Source: Anaerorudis cellulosivorans (GTDB taxonomy: Bacteria; Bacteroidota; Bacteroidia; Bacteroidales; Dysgonomonadaceae). From it: 58,618 nt of DNA. This document shows positions 44,628-52,684 of this stretch, piece after piece. Each line of letters opens with the position of its first letter. The first letter of the stretch is position 1. The notes under the pieces were generated by a model. That model was not told where the DNA came from and searched no databases. It saw only the letters and a list, made by a program, of their open reading frames with translations. The stretch lies in the NCBI RefSeq assembly GCF_025943985.1, contig NZ_JAPCWE010000018.1:1-58618 (forward strand), read 5' to 3'. The position numbers were made by a program, and so were the translations under genes.

Positions 44628-45152
44628 TTATTGCTCTGTAATACTTTCTTTTTCTTCCACATAACAAAAATCGTAATAACTGCAGCTTTTGCAGATTTTC
44701 GAGTGAAGAACGGGCGGACAATCATCGGAGCGGATAATTTCCGCAATCTCCTTTTCCATTTCGGCAATATTTTGTCGGTCGGCATCCGTCAGCTCCACTT
44801 TGGTGGTTTGACGCAGCGTCGGATATTCCAACAACCCGCTCACACCATTCATGCCATTGCGTTCCAACACATATATATAATATTTCACCTGCCATTCATG
44901 TGCAGGTTCCACTTTGTCCGAACGCTTAATCTCGTGGATCACTTTATTCCGCGCATCGTAATAATCGATTTTTATTCCATCGATTTCCACTTCTTCATAC
45001 CGCTCCGAACGTTGTGGATAACTCGTTTCGTGAATCAGTTTGCCGTCATACACCAAATCGGATGTCTGCTCCATATTGATGCCATTGGCAAACAGCCACA
45101 GCTTTCGCTTGCATACCTGATAATAATTGAAATGCGTTCCAGTAATTTGCAT
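44628..45152 (-). CDS. cas4: CRISPR-associated exonuclease Cas4
   Basis: This 174-residue RecB-like nuclease trims and selects PAM-bearing protospacers. The four iron-sulfur cysteines are C14 (YYQVCKRKLW) and C154, C157, C163 (KICKSCSYYDFC). The nuclease core has D63/D66 (KIDYYDARN) and E74-x-K76 in HEIKRSDK, with the QxxxY motif at Q88 (EWQVKYYIY). The gene starts 12 nt after cas3 and precedes cas1 by 24 nt. GC is high (33 of 60 in 44761-44820), in contrast to cas3, so the composition break falls in the short gap between them. Confidence 0.95.
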   Translation of the reverse strand: MQITGTHFNYYQVCKRKLWLFANGINMEQTSDLVYDGKLIHETSYPQRSERYEEVEIDGIKIDYYDARNKVIHEIKRSDKVEPAHEWQVKYYIYVLERNGMNGVSGLLEYPTLRQTTKVELTDADRQNIAEMEKEIAEIIRSDDCPPVLHSKICKSCSYYDFCYVEEKESITEQ

Positions 45153-45164
45153 AAAAAGTTAAGT

Positions 45165-47627
45165 TTATATTATACAATCATTTCCTTTTAAATCTATACC
45201 CATCTCAAATGAATATGAACTCGAAGATATATGAAATAAATCAAAATAACTTCTATTATCTGCCAGATCAGGTTTTTTATCCTCAGATTTAATTCTAACC
45301 TTAATAATTTGTTGAGACATCTTTCTTAAAAGTAATTCAATATTTTTTCTTTTCAATTTAATGAAAGAAATATCAGCGTTTTGATGAATTAAATTCATTA
45401 CTTCATCATTTATTTTTAAGAGCCGATTAAAAGAATCGTCTTTTTTATTTTTAGATACATAATAAAGTTTTTCTTCGCCAAATACTTTTTCATCTATCAA
45501 TTGAAATTTACCTATTTTTTCATATTGACATTCCGTTATATCTTTTAAGAAGTCAAATTCTAAATTATGGTTTGAAATAGAAGTATGCTTTCCCCATTCT
45601 AAATCAGATTGAATAAGATTAAAGAAATTTTTTTGAACATTTATAAGATCTTTTTCTTGATATAGAATATCGGTAAAAGAGTTTTTAGTGAAACGAATTA
45701 GTTCATAATCTTTTCCTCTATAAATCAATTTTGATCTGATCTTACCTTTATTCTGTAATTGAAAAATTTTTACTTTTCCTAACGTAGGAAATTTACCATT
45801 TCTATTGCATCTACCAGCTGATTGAATAATACTGGATACAGTAGCAAAGTCTCTGTAAACTATTGGAAAATCGATATCAACCCCAGCTTCAATTAATTGA
45901 GTTGAAATAACAATAATTTTTTTACCTTCTCGTAATCGACGTTTTGCTAAATATATTTTTAATTTTCTATCTCGTGGAGCAAAATGTGTATTCAATAAAA
46001 TCAATTCTTCATTATTCAATATATTCTTGCATAATTGATAAAGATCTTTTGTATCTTCTATTGTATTTAAAATAACTAAAACCGATTGATTTTCTGAAAT
46101 TATCAAATCTTTTAATGTTTCTATATCAATATTATTTTTATCATATTCAATTTGATATCGATTGAAGAGATTATTATCGAAATAACTTAACGGCAATAAT
46201 GGATAGGGTTTTGAATATCCATTAAAAAATCTTTGAGCTTCTAAATGTTTTTTAGGTAATTCATAGCTTGGCTGAGTTGCTGTTGAAATAATTGCATAAC
46301 TTCCAAATTTATTGCAAAAATGGCTCAAATAAGCAACAAAAAATCCATATAATCTTGGGGGAAGAGATTGAATTTCATCTAATAAAAAAATGCAATTGGA
46401 AAAATTTGGTAGTTTCAGTAATTCTGCGTTTTTATTGCTCAACAATGTCTCAAAAAAACGAACAAATGTAGTTATAATGAAGGGATAAGCAAAAGTATTT
46501 TCCTGAAATTCAAGGATATTGGCTTCCATTATTTTTTCTTCCTCAGGATTATCATCTAGTTCTTTTTGAATTTCCTCAAATCTTTGATTTTCAGATTTTG
46601 AGTCTACGCGTTGAATAAAGGTTTCATATCCTTTAAATATTTTCAAAACTTCATTTTCGACTTGTTCCGTGATAGAAAGGAATGGTAATGCATATATGAT
46701 TCTTTTAGCACCTTTGTTTTGAATAATCTCTGAAGCTAAAGATAGCAACATTAATGTTTTACCAGAACCGGTTGGTGCTGTTAATTCAAAAACTTTTTTA
46801 TTCTCTATCAATCCTATTTTAATATTACGAACCGCATTTTCTCTAATTTGAGTACGTAATTTGTTTAAGTTAGAATCCTGTTTGAGTTCTTTCAGGTAAA
46901 AATCTAATTTTGCATGAAAACAAGATGAAAATATTTGAACAGCATTTTGCTGATCAACGATAAAGTTACCCATTCCTCCTGCATCTGCTTTATCTGCTTG
47001 AAGTACGCTTGCAAAAGAATATTGAACATTTATGAAGAAATCTAATGGATTTTCATTTTTTCTTCCATCAAAAATAAATTGCTCTAAAAAAAATTTTTGA
47101 AGTTTTTTATTTAACAAGAATTGTCGAAAATCCTCGATTGATATAAAATAATTAATAAATTCGAATACTGGCAGATTAGTTTCTTCCTCAAGAAATTTGA
47201 ATAAAATGTAAATTTCATCTTTGGAAAGGATTGTTGCAAATGCTTCATCATATTTCCATTCTGGACTAAAATCAGGTAAGTTGCCATGATGTTTTGCAAT
47301 TGAAACAGTTAATTCAATCAAGTCATTTTGAGTAATATTATTAACTTTCAAAAATTGTTTTAGCGCCTCAATATTTAGTTTAGAGGTACAAAATGCACAA
47401 AAGAAAACATAAGCAGACAGATATGCATGATTTGAATATCCAATAATTGGTTGATGACTAAGTTTATTTTGAAAATTGGGATTTAATTTCCCCAGGTCAT
47501 GACAAATAGCAATCAATTCAGCAAAACTGGAATTTGTTAGCTTTTTTGTATTTTCTCTTACCCCTCGAATATGATCTAATAAATACTTGTCTGGATGAGA
47601 TTTTAGTTTCTCTATATTAAGCACCAT
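45165..47627 (-). CDS. cas3: CRISPR-associated helicase-nuclease Cas3
   Basis: The 820-residue protein fuses an N-terminal HD nuclease with a superfamily 2 helicase. HD residues are H19 (LLDHIRG), H43-D44 (ICHDLGK) and H113-H114 (AKHHGN). The helicase has Walker A APTGSGKT (284-291), DEIQ in LLDEIQSLPP (417-420) in place of DEAD/DEAH, and IIQSAGRCNRNG (motif VI, about 575). It degrades DNA captured by Cascade. Its start overlaps cas5 by 16 nt. The gene is very AT-rich (15 G/C of 60 in 46141-46200). Confidence 0.96.
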   Translation of the reverse strand: MVLNIEKLKSHPDKYLLDHIRGVRENTKKLTNSSFAELIAICHDLGKLNPNFQNKLSHQPIIGYSNHAYLSAYVFFCAFCTSKLNIEALKQFLKVNNITQNDLIELTVSIAKHHGNLPDFSPEWKYDEAFATILSKDEIYILFKFLEEETNLPVFEFINYFISIEDFRQFLLNKKLQKFFLEQFIFDGRKNENPLDFFINVQYSFASVLQADKADAGGMGNFIVDQQNAVQIFSSCFHAKLDFYLKELKQDSNLNKLRTQIRENAVRNIKIGLIENKKVFELTAPTGSGKTLMLLSLASEIIQNKGAKRIIYALPFLSITEQVENEVLKIFKGYETFIQRVDSKSENQRFEEIQKELDDNPEEEKIMEANILEFQENTFAYPFIITTFVRFFETLLSNKNAELLKLPNFSNCIFLLDEIQSLPPRLYGFFVAYLSHFCNKFGSYAIISTATQPSYELPKKHLEAQRFFNGYSKPYPLLPLSYFDNNLFNRYQIEYDKNNIDIETLKDLIISENQSVLVILNTIEDTKDLYQLCKNILNNEELILLNTHFAPRDRKLKIYLAKRRLREGKKIIVISTQLIEAGVDIDFPIVYRDFATVSSIIQSAGRCNRNGKFPTLGKVKIFQLQNKGKIRSKLIYRGKDYELIRFTKNSFTDILYQEKDLINVQKNFFNLIQSDLEWGKHTSISNHNLEFDFLKDITECQYEKIGKFQLIDEKVFGEEKLYYVSKNKKDDSFNRLLKINDEVMNLIHQNADISFIKLKRKNIELLLRKMSQQIIKVRIKSEDKKPDLADNRSYFDLFHISSSSYSFEMGIDLKGNDCII

Positions 47628-48319
47628 TTTTCAATTTTTTCTGCTGACTTATATTCGTAATATTCACCATTAACAATAATAGAATATGGATAATCTGGAT
47701 AGATTACATTTTTGTAACGTTCAGGTAAATTCCAAAAATCATCATTTTGAAATGTCGGCATTTTTTCAAAGCCTATTCTAAACTGACCAGAAAAATCTTT
47801 AGGGGTATGTTCAGAAAGAACAAATCCATAAGTTTCAAAATCCCCATTTTTTAATTCTGAAAAATCCCCCTCAGATTCCCATTTTAAGTTAGCAGGGCAA
47901 TTGTGCCATCCAAGAACAGGCGTATATATTGCAGTTTCACTTTTAATGTACATTTTAAAATTTTCAAAAACATCATTAGAACGTTCATTTAACAATGCAA
48001 TCGAAACCAAAAATTTAGGGTCTTTAAGAAATTCAAAATATTTTGGAGCACCTTCTGCTGTAGGATTAATTGCCTTTCTGCTCGTAAAACCCCAAGAAAT
48101 TTTTCTTACTGAATGAAGTAATTGTACTCCATAAAGTAAATCGTCAGATAATTGCGGATATTTGCTTTTCATATCTTCTCGCTCAATTCCAAGTACAGCT
48201 CCTATTAATCCAATTAGTGCGGTTTTTGTTATCAAATCATGGGATAATGGATTATTATTTGTTTCCGGTTTTTTAAAATGTCCCCAATTACCTTCTATGA
48301 TAAGTTGAAAACCTTTCAT
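47612..48319 (-). CDS. cas5: Cascade subunit Cas5 (type I-B, Cas5h-like)
   Basis: The 235-residue RAMP-fold protein begins with MKGFQLIIEGNWGHFKKPET, the family's first strand, followed by LITKTALIGLIGAVLGIERE (residues 29-48), typical of Cas5 of the I-B (Hmari) kind. It caps the 5' handle of the crRNA in Cascade. It starts one nt after cas7 and overlaps cas3. GC is very low (12 of 60 in 47941-48000). Confidence 0.92.
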   Translation of the reverse strand: MKGFQLIIEGNWGHFKKPETNNNPLSHDLITKTALIGLIGAVLGIEREDMKSKYPQLSDDLLYGVQLLHSVRKISWGFTSRKAINPTAEGAPKYFEFLKDPKFLVSIALLNERSNDVFENFKMYIKSETAIYTPVLGWHNCPANLKWESEGDFSELKNGDFETYGFVLSEHTPKDFSGQFRIGFEKMPTFQNDDFWNLPERYKNVIYPDYPYSIIVNGEYYEYKSAEKIEKWCLI

Positions 48320-48320
48320 A

Positions 48321-49346
48321 TCAATTTGTTTTTTTATCTTTTAAGAATTCGATTTGTTCAAATTTCTTAAATAGCTTTTCCAAATCTTCATCTTTTATTT
48401 GAGGCATAACGCTTTTAAGCGTTTTTTTATTAGTGAAAAGATCCTTTATGGATTCAATTTCAGTGTAGAATCTTATTTTTTCTATTTTATCTGTTTTCCC
48501 AATCTCAAAAAGTTTAGAAAAATCAAGTAGATAGTCATCCATACTTCTTAATTGTTCTTCTTTTTTGTCTTCTTTTGGTATTAATTTAATTAATTGATCT
48601 ACTTCATAAATTTTTTGATTGTTTTGTGGATAATCAATTTCAAGTAGAAGTACAGAATTTTGACCGACTTTACTGCGTGAATGAGAACTTCCTTCCCCAC
48701 TTGTACCATACCAAAGTCCTTCATACATAAGTTTGAGATCTTCTTCAGTCATTCCAGTTTTTTCTGCAACCTTGGGATTTAGCCATCCATGAATTTGGAT
48801 TAAAGAATATGGAACTATGGTTGTTGTGCCAATAGACCCTTGAGTATTTTCAGCGCTTGAAGTGAAATGCGTTGTATTTTGGTGTATTCTCAGATTTACT
48901 TCGTTTAACGAAGGATTTAATAATGCAAATTGAACCGGACCAGTAAATTGAACATGCCCGTTTGTGCATTCTTTTCCGTCTATTTTTATTTTTTTAGTTT
49001 CGTCGTCTTTTAAAGTTGAAATACCTCCAAATAAACGGACGTCAATTTGATCTTTCAATATATCACCAATATTGGTGAATTTCTTTTCATTTCGGTTTTG
49101 GGCGATCCATGTCAAAACACCTTTTGAATCAGTTTTACCTGCTCCAGTTTTTTCACTTACATATATTGGTAATTCTTTTTCTTCAAAATAAGTTCGGACA
49201 TATCTTTTCATACGAACATCGCTTACAAGAATTTTTTTTGTTTCTTCATCATAACGCTGTTCACCGGTAAATGGATCCCCATTAGGAATATTATACTTCG
49301 TTTCGTATAAGAACAAAATTTCTGACTTTTTTAATTGATTTGTCAT
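48321..49346 (-). CDS. cas7: Cascade backbone Cas7 (Csh2-like)
   Basis: The 341-residue protein opens with ILFLYETKYNIPNGDPFTGE (residues 10-29), the Csh2/Csd2 motif N-x-N/P-x-G-D-P, then LVSDVRMKRYVRTYFEE. HVQFTGPVQFALLNPSLNEV (about 134-153) and SHSRSKVGQNSVLLLEIDYP are also typical. Several copies line the crRNA spacer. It lies 20 nt after cas8b. The match to Csh2 supports subtype I-B. GC is low (17 of 60 in 48481-48540). Confidence 0.94.
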   Translation of the reverse strand: MTNQLKKSEILFLYETKYNIPNGDPFTGEQRYDEETKKILVSDVRMKRYVRTYFEEKELPIYVSEKTGAGKTDSKGVLTWIAQNRNEKKFTNIGDILKDQIDVRLFGGISTLKDDETKKIKIDGKECTNGHVQFTGPVQFALLNPSLNEVNLRIHQNTTHFTSSAENTQGSIGTTTIVPYSLIQIHGWLNPKVAEKTGMTEEDLKLMYEGLWYGTSGEGSSHSRSKVGQNSVLLLEIDYPQNNQKIYEVDQLIKLIPKEDKKEEQLRSMDDYLLDFSKLFEIGKTDKIEKIRFYTEIESIKDLFTNKKTLKSVMPQIKDEDLEKLFKKFEQIEFLKDKKTN

Positions 49347-49366
49347 AATTGTAAATTTTAGTTTTA

Positions 49367-51370
49367 TTAATTAATATTTGAATTTATTTCTTCTGAAGTC
49401 GAAGCTTCTCTTGAAGGAATTGGTTTAAAGTAACCTTCAAAAAAACCAAAAGCACATTCGTCTTTGTCATATTTTGATTTGAACTCCTTTATTTTTTGTG
49501 CTAATTCATAGGAAGTTTGAAAGGTGAATTTGGTTTTGTCATGCATAATTAATTTTTCTTCAATTTCATTTTTTAGTTTTATGAAATCGGCCAAGGTTGC
49601 GATTCTTCTTCTGAGATTCCCAACATAATTCTTTTCAAAAGAATTAATTTCTTGAGATAGATTTTTTGCCATTGTTCCAAGCAGAAAACCTATTTGATAA
49701 CTTTCAGATGATGTTATTTCCATAAATTTATCAATTTTAGTGTTTTGTATTTTTAAAAGAAATTTAAGATCGTATTTTAAAAAAATAAATTTTTGATCAT
49801 CAGCACGAATGCTGAATTCTACATTTTGAATGAAAGAAGATAATAATTCTTCATCATGGGTATAATTATCTGTATAAATAAGAGGTAAGACTTTTAAAAT
49901 ATGAGATTGATACTTGGGGCTTATTTTAAATGAAACTTTTCCGGTGTTAGGATCACATAGGGGCATACCTAGAATTTGTTGAAAAGAATATTCAATATTT
50001 AAAGGGAAAAGTTCATTATTTGCATGAATAAAATTTTTTCTTTCTTTAGATATTTCTCTTGAAATTTCATTTATTCTTTCGTTTATTAAACGAAGCTTGC
50101 TTTTTTCAATACCTGACAATTCGATTAAATCTTTGTCTGGGGAAGATTGACTTCCTCTGTTACTGTTGCATAATATCAAATCAAATGAGGTAATATTTTT
50201 TTTATCATCAAATAAAAAATCAAAAAGTGGGTCATAAGAACTATTATTTTTTTCTTTATTTTGTGCAAGAAGTTTCGATTCATTCCTTTTTTTAAAAAAT
50301 TCTTCATAATCTGCTGCAGAAAGATTTATGCCACGTGGCAAAACAATTAGCTTTAGATCCGTACTATTAATTTGTTTTCCTTTACTCGTAAAATCAACAG
50401 CATAAAATAAATCCTGTAAAGTATCTATTGTAAAACTTTTTGCTTTGTATTTATTATTTTCTGAAAAAAATGGAAATTGAATATCATTTTTTTTATCACC
50501 AGAACAAAGGGTCTTATAAAGAGTCTTTTTTAAAACTAAGCCTTCAGGTGTTTCTTCAACAAATTCAGAAAACAACTTAGAATTTAATAAATTCATATCA
50601 TCGGGAAAATTATACCAATGTAAATTTCCAGGAAATTCAAAATGGATAAATATTTTAAAGTTAAGGCAATCAAAGAGTAATTTTTTTTGAGTTTCATTAC
50701 ACTCAGCTAAGTTATCAGGAATTCCTATTTTTCTTAATTTGTTTTTTGTAGTATTAAGAAAAGCAAACGTAATTGTATATTTGTACAATTCATATTCATT
50801 TTCTAATAATTGAATAATTTTGTTATTTTCCCCATTTTCGATTAATTCTGAAATAGCCGGCGCATATTTTAAGATGCTCTCAATATGTTTTATGTTTTTT
50901 TCTAATGATTCGTGAAATTGTTGAATAATTTTTGGAGAATTTTCTTTATAAGATTTTATAATATCATTATAGTCATTTATACCTCGGATAAAAGAACTTG
51001 TTCTGTATGCTGGATTTGAATGCATGGGATTTTCTAATCGATAATATCCCCCTTCGTCAATATCAATAGTACCATCATTTTTTATTTTTACTTTTTTTTC
51101 ATAGTAGATATCTCCGAAAATATATTTTACCATACCATCACTATTCGAAGTTTTAAATTTTAAAAAATAAAGATTTTCTCTTTGATTTTCGGGAGTGAAT
51201 TTCATTCCTTCAAAATCAAAAGAATAATCATTTTTTACTGGTATTGTAATGCAGATCGGCCAATTACCATCTTTATCTTTAGGACAGGGTTCTACATATT
51301 TGAAATATTTCAGGTTATCCTCAGAATTTCTGAGAGTTTTTCCTATTTGGAGCACTGTATCTAAACTCAT
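49367..51370 (-). CDS. cas8b: Cascade large subunit Cas8b (Csh1-like)
   Basis: With the start at 51370 the protein has 667 residues and begins MSLDTVLQIGKTLRNSEDNL; the ATG overlaps the cas6 stop as ATGA. An in-frame ATG at 51508 would add 46 arginine-rich residues that are simply cas6 read in another frame. Cas8b recognises the PAM and recruits Cas3. Sequence conservation in the family is low; the call rests on N-terminal pattern, length and place between cas6 and cas7. It is the most AT-rich gene in the locus (11 G/C of 60 in 50401-50460). Confidence 0.85.
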   Translation of the reverse strand: MSLDTVLQIGKTLRNSEDNLKYFKYVEPCPKDKDGNWPICITIPVKNDYSFDFEGMKFTPENQRENLYFLKFKTSNSDGMVKYIFGDIYYEKKVKIKNDGTIDIDEGGYYRLENPMHSNPAYRTSSFIRGINDYNDIIKSYKENSPKIIQQFHESLEKNIKHIESILKYAPAISELIENGENNKIIQLLENEYELYKYTITFAFLNTTKNKLRKIGIPDNLAECNETQKKLLFDCLNFKIFIHFEFPGNLHWYNFPDDMNLLNSKLFSEFVEETPEGLVLKKTLYKTLCSGDKKNDIQFPFFSENNKYKAKSFTIDTLQDLFYAVDFTSKGKQINSTDLKLIVLPRGINLSAADYEEFFKKRNESKLLAQNKEKNNSSYDPLFDFLFDDKKNITSFDLILCNSNRGSQSSPDKDLIELSGIEKSKLRLINERINEISREISKERKNFIHANNELFPLNIEYSFQQILGMPLCDPNTGKVSFKISPKYQSHILKVLPLIYTDNYTHDEELLSSFIQNVEFSIRADDQKFIFLKYDLKFLLKIQNTKIDKFMEITSSESYQIGFLLGTMAKNLSQEINSFEKNYVGNLRRRIATLADFIKLKNEIEEKLIMHDKTKFTFQTSYELAQKIKEFKSKYDKDECAFGFFEGYFKPIPSREASTSEEINSNIN

Positions 51371-52173
51371 ATCTCTTTTATTTTCAGAATTATTTTTTCG
51401 TTTTTCTTTTCCTCTATCATGCCGAAGCCCAGGCTGTTTTTTCCGCCGATGCCGCCTTCGTAGGCTATTTTGAGCAGTTCGGCAGGGGCTGCCAGCTGAA
51501 AATTGCAACCGAAAGCCCGGATTTTGCTTTCCTGCGGCGTGTCGGCTTTGATGGTTATCAACGACGAACGAGGCTTACCGTCAACCTTGAAATCGAAAGC
51601 AACATTTTTATCGGGAAAATCGTTGCCGGTGAAAGCTTTGTATTTGTCGAGCAAATTTTGCATGATCAGTTCCCTTGCCATCGGGTGGGTGGGGGCAACG
51701 TATTCGTCGGTTCCGTTTTCGCGCTTCAGCGTCAGGCACATCGGCGAAAGCGTCCTGAACGACATGGGTTCCGAAAAGGCGGGCGAGGGCATCAGTTCAA
51801 TGCTTTGCACCCTGCACCGGATACGGGCTTGCCTGTTTCCCAACTCAAATTGCTGCTCGTTGAAAATGCCCTGAATAAATTCCTGCGTACTGCGTTCGGG
51901 CAAAAAAGAAAGATACCAGGTGGCCGAGTCGGAGAGAATTTCGAGAAAATTGCCTTCTATCCGATAATCCGGAATTTGCAGTCGTGAGAAAGCGAACAGC
52001 TTGAATACCTTTTTGTCTGCCGCAAAGCCGTTATCGTGAAGCCATTGGGAAAATTCGCGGTTGGCATTGCCAAGAATCTTGTAAATTACCGCCGACAGTT
52101 CATATTGGTAATTGAAGGGCAACCGATTGCCAAAAGGGTGTTTATCGATATTTAAAAATAATTTGAATCTCAT
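51367..52173 (-). CDS. cas6: CRISPR RNA endoribonuclease Cas6
   Basis: The 268-residue RAMP protein cuts pre-crRNA within repeats to leave the 8-nt handle. The N-terminus MRFKLFLNIDKHPFGNRLPF carries a candidate catalytic histidine (H12), and the C-terminus has the glycine-rich loop GGIGGKNSLGFGMIE (about 240-254). It is the first gene of the cas operon, 37-43 nt after its promoter. The body is GC-rich (36 of 60 in 51721-51780), but the last 50 nt, coding for the lysine-rich tail, become AT-rich like cas8b, so a junction appears to lie near 51415. Confidence 0.92.
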   Translation of the reverse strand: MRFKLFLNIDKHPFGNRLPFNYQYELSAVIYKILGNANREFSQWLHDNGFAADKKVFKLFAFSRLQIPDYRIEGNFLEILSDSATWYLSFLPERSTQEFIQGIFNEQQFELGNRQARIRCRVQSIELMPSPAFSEPMSFRTLSPMCLTLKRENGTDEYVAPTHPMARELIMQNLLDKYKAFTGNDFPDKNVAFDFKVDGKPRSSLITIKADTPQESKIRAFGCNFQLAAPAELLKIAYEGGIGGKNSLGFGMIEEKKNEKIILKIKEI

Positions 52174-52215
52174 TCGGTATTTTTTGGAACAAAAAATGGG
52201 TTACTATATTTCGCC

Positions 52216-52248
52216 CAAATATATTCAAAATATATGTAAATAGACAAA
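52216..52248 (-). promoter_or_regulatory. Promoter of the cas operon
   Basis: On the minus strand TTTG (52245-52248) is followed after 21 nt by TATATTTG (52216-52223), matching the -33/-7 consensus. The start site would be near 52210, a short distance before cas6. Confidence 0.55.
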
Positions 52249-52311
52249 ATAAAATACATAAAAATCAATTTTCAATCTTTTTTCCAATCGAATCCTCTCT
52301 TACCATGGGGA

Positions 52312-52412
52312 GAATCCTACACTTTCCTACGCTTTCCTATACACCCGAAACCCGCTCCGGGAAAGACTTTCCTACACTTCCTACACTTCCTACACTTCCT
52401 ACAGATCCCATA
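52312..52412. repeat. Dispersed CCTACACTT-rich repeat, copy B
   Basis: It begins GAATCCTACACTTTCC and ends CTTCCTACAGATCCCATA, like copy A at 15470-15572. It lies between the cas promoter and the end of array 2. 52413-52518 shows nothing further. Confidence 0.65.
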
Positions 52413-52518
52413 TCTCCCTGCACTTCTTATACTTCCTCAGCACTTACATTTTTCAACGTTTCCAAATTTGTTCAAGCGTTACAACACCGGAAAACAGAAC
52501 AAGCCTAAATTCATCTCC

Positions 52519-52549
52519 ACTTCAAATGCCCCCTGATGCGATTGTAAGA
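52519..52549 (-). repeat. Very decayed CRISPR-like repeat beyond array 2
   Basis: ACTTCAAATG...CTGATGCGATTGTAAGA keeps the TTCAA start and TGCGATT...AAGA end of the array 2 repeat, with an insertion and many mismatches. By itself it could be chance, but it lies just outside the already decayed terminal repeat. Confidence 0.35.
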
Positions 52550-52550
52550 T

Positions 52551-52577
52551 AAAAAAACCCGGCAATTAACCGGGTTT
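52551..52577 (-). terminator. Rho-independent terminator at the end of array 2
   Basis: On the minus strand AAACCCGG-TTAATTG-CCGGGTTT is followed directly by further T residues (seven T in all). It lies about 107 nt past the decayed terminal repeat of array 2 and before the cas promoter, so it would stop the array 2 transcript from running into cas6. Confidence 0.75.
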
Positions 52578-52682
52578 GCGGCTTGTCGGCGATACGCCGT
52601 TTCCGGACGTCGTTGTCCCTCCGCCGCAGGCTATTGGCAACTTCTTATCCGCATCGCCGACTATGTAAAGTTCTAAATCATT
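52566..52682 (-). pseudogene. 38-codon open remnant ending in the terminator
   Basis: A GC-rich minus-strand frame without a start codon reads ...LYIVGDADKKLPIACGGG and then a Ser/Thr/Gly-rich tail, and ends with TAA inside the terminator loop. The stop-in-terminator layout suggests the true 3' end of a former gene. I do not recognise the family. Confidence 0.3.
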
Positions 52683-52684
52683 TC

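Noticed and set aside
43503-45191. Long plus-strand frames over cas1 and cas4 (43503-44300 and 44304-45191)
   Set aside because: Shadows of the minus-strand cas genes, which carry recognisable catalytic motifs.
51371-51508. Longer cas8b start at 51508
   Set aside because: The extra 46 arginine-rich residues are cas6 read in another frame; the ATGA overlap at 51367-51370 is the natural start.
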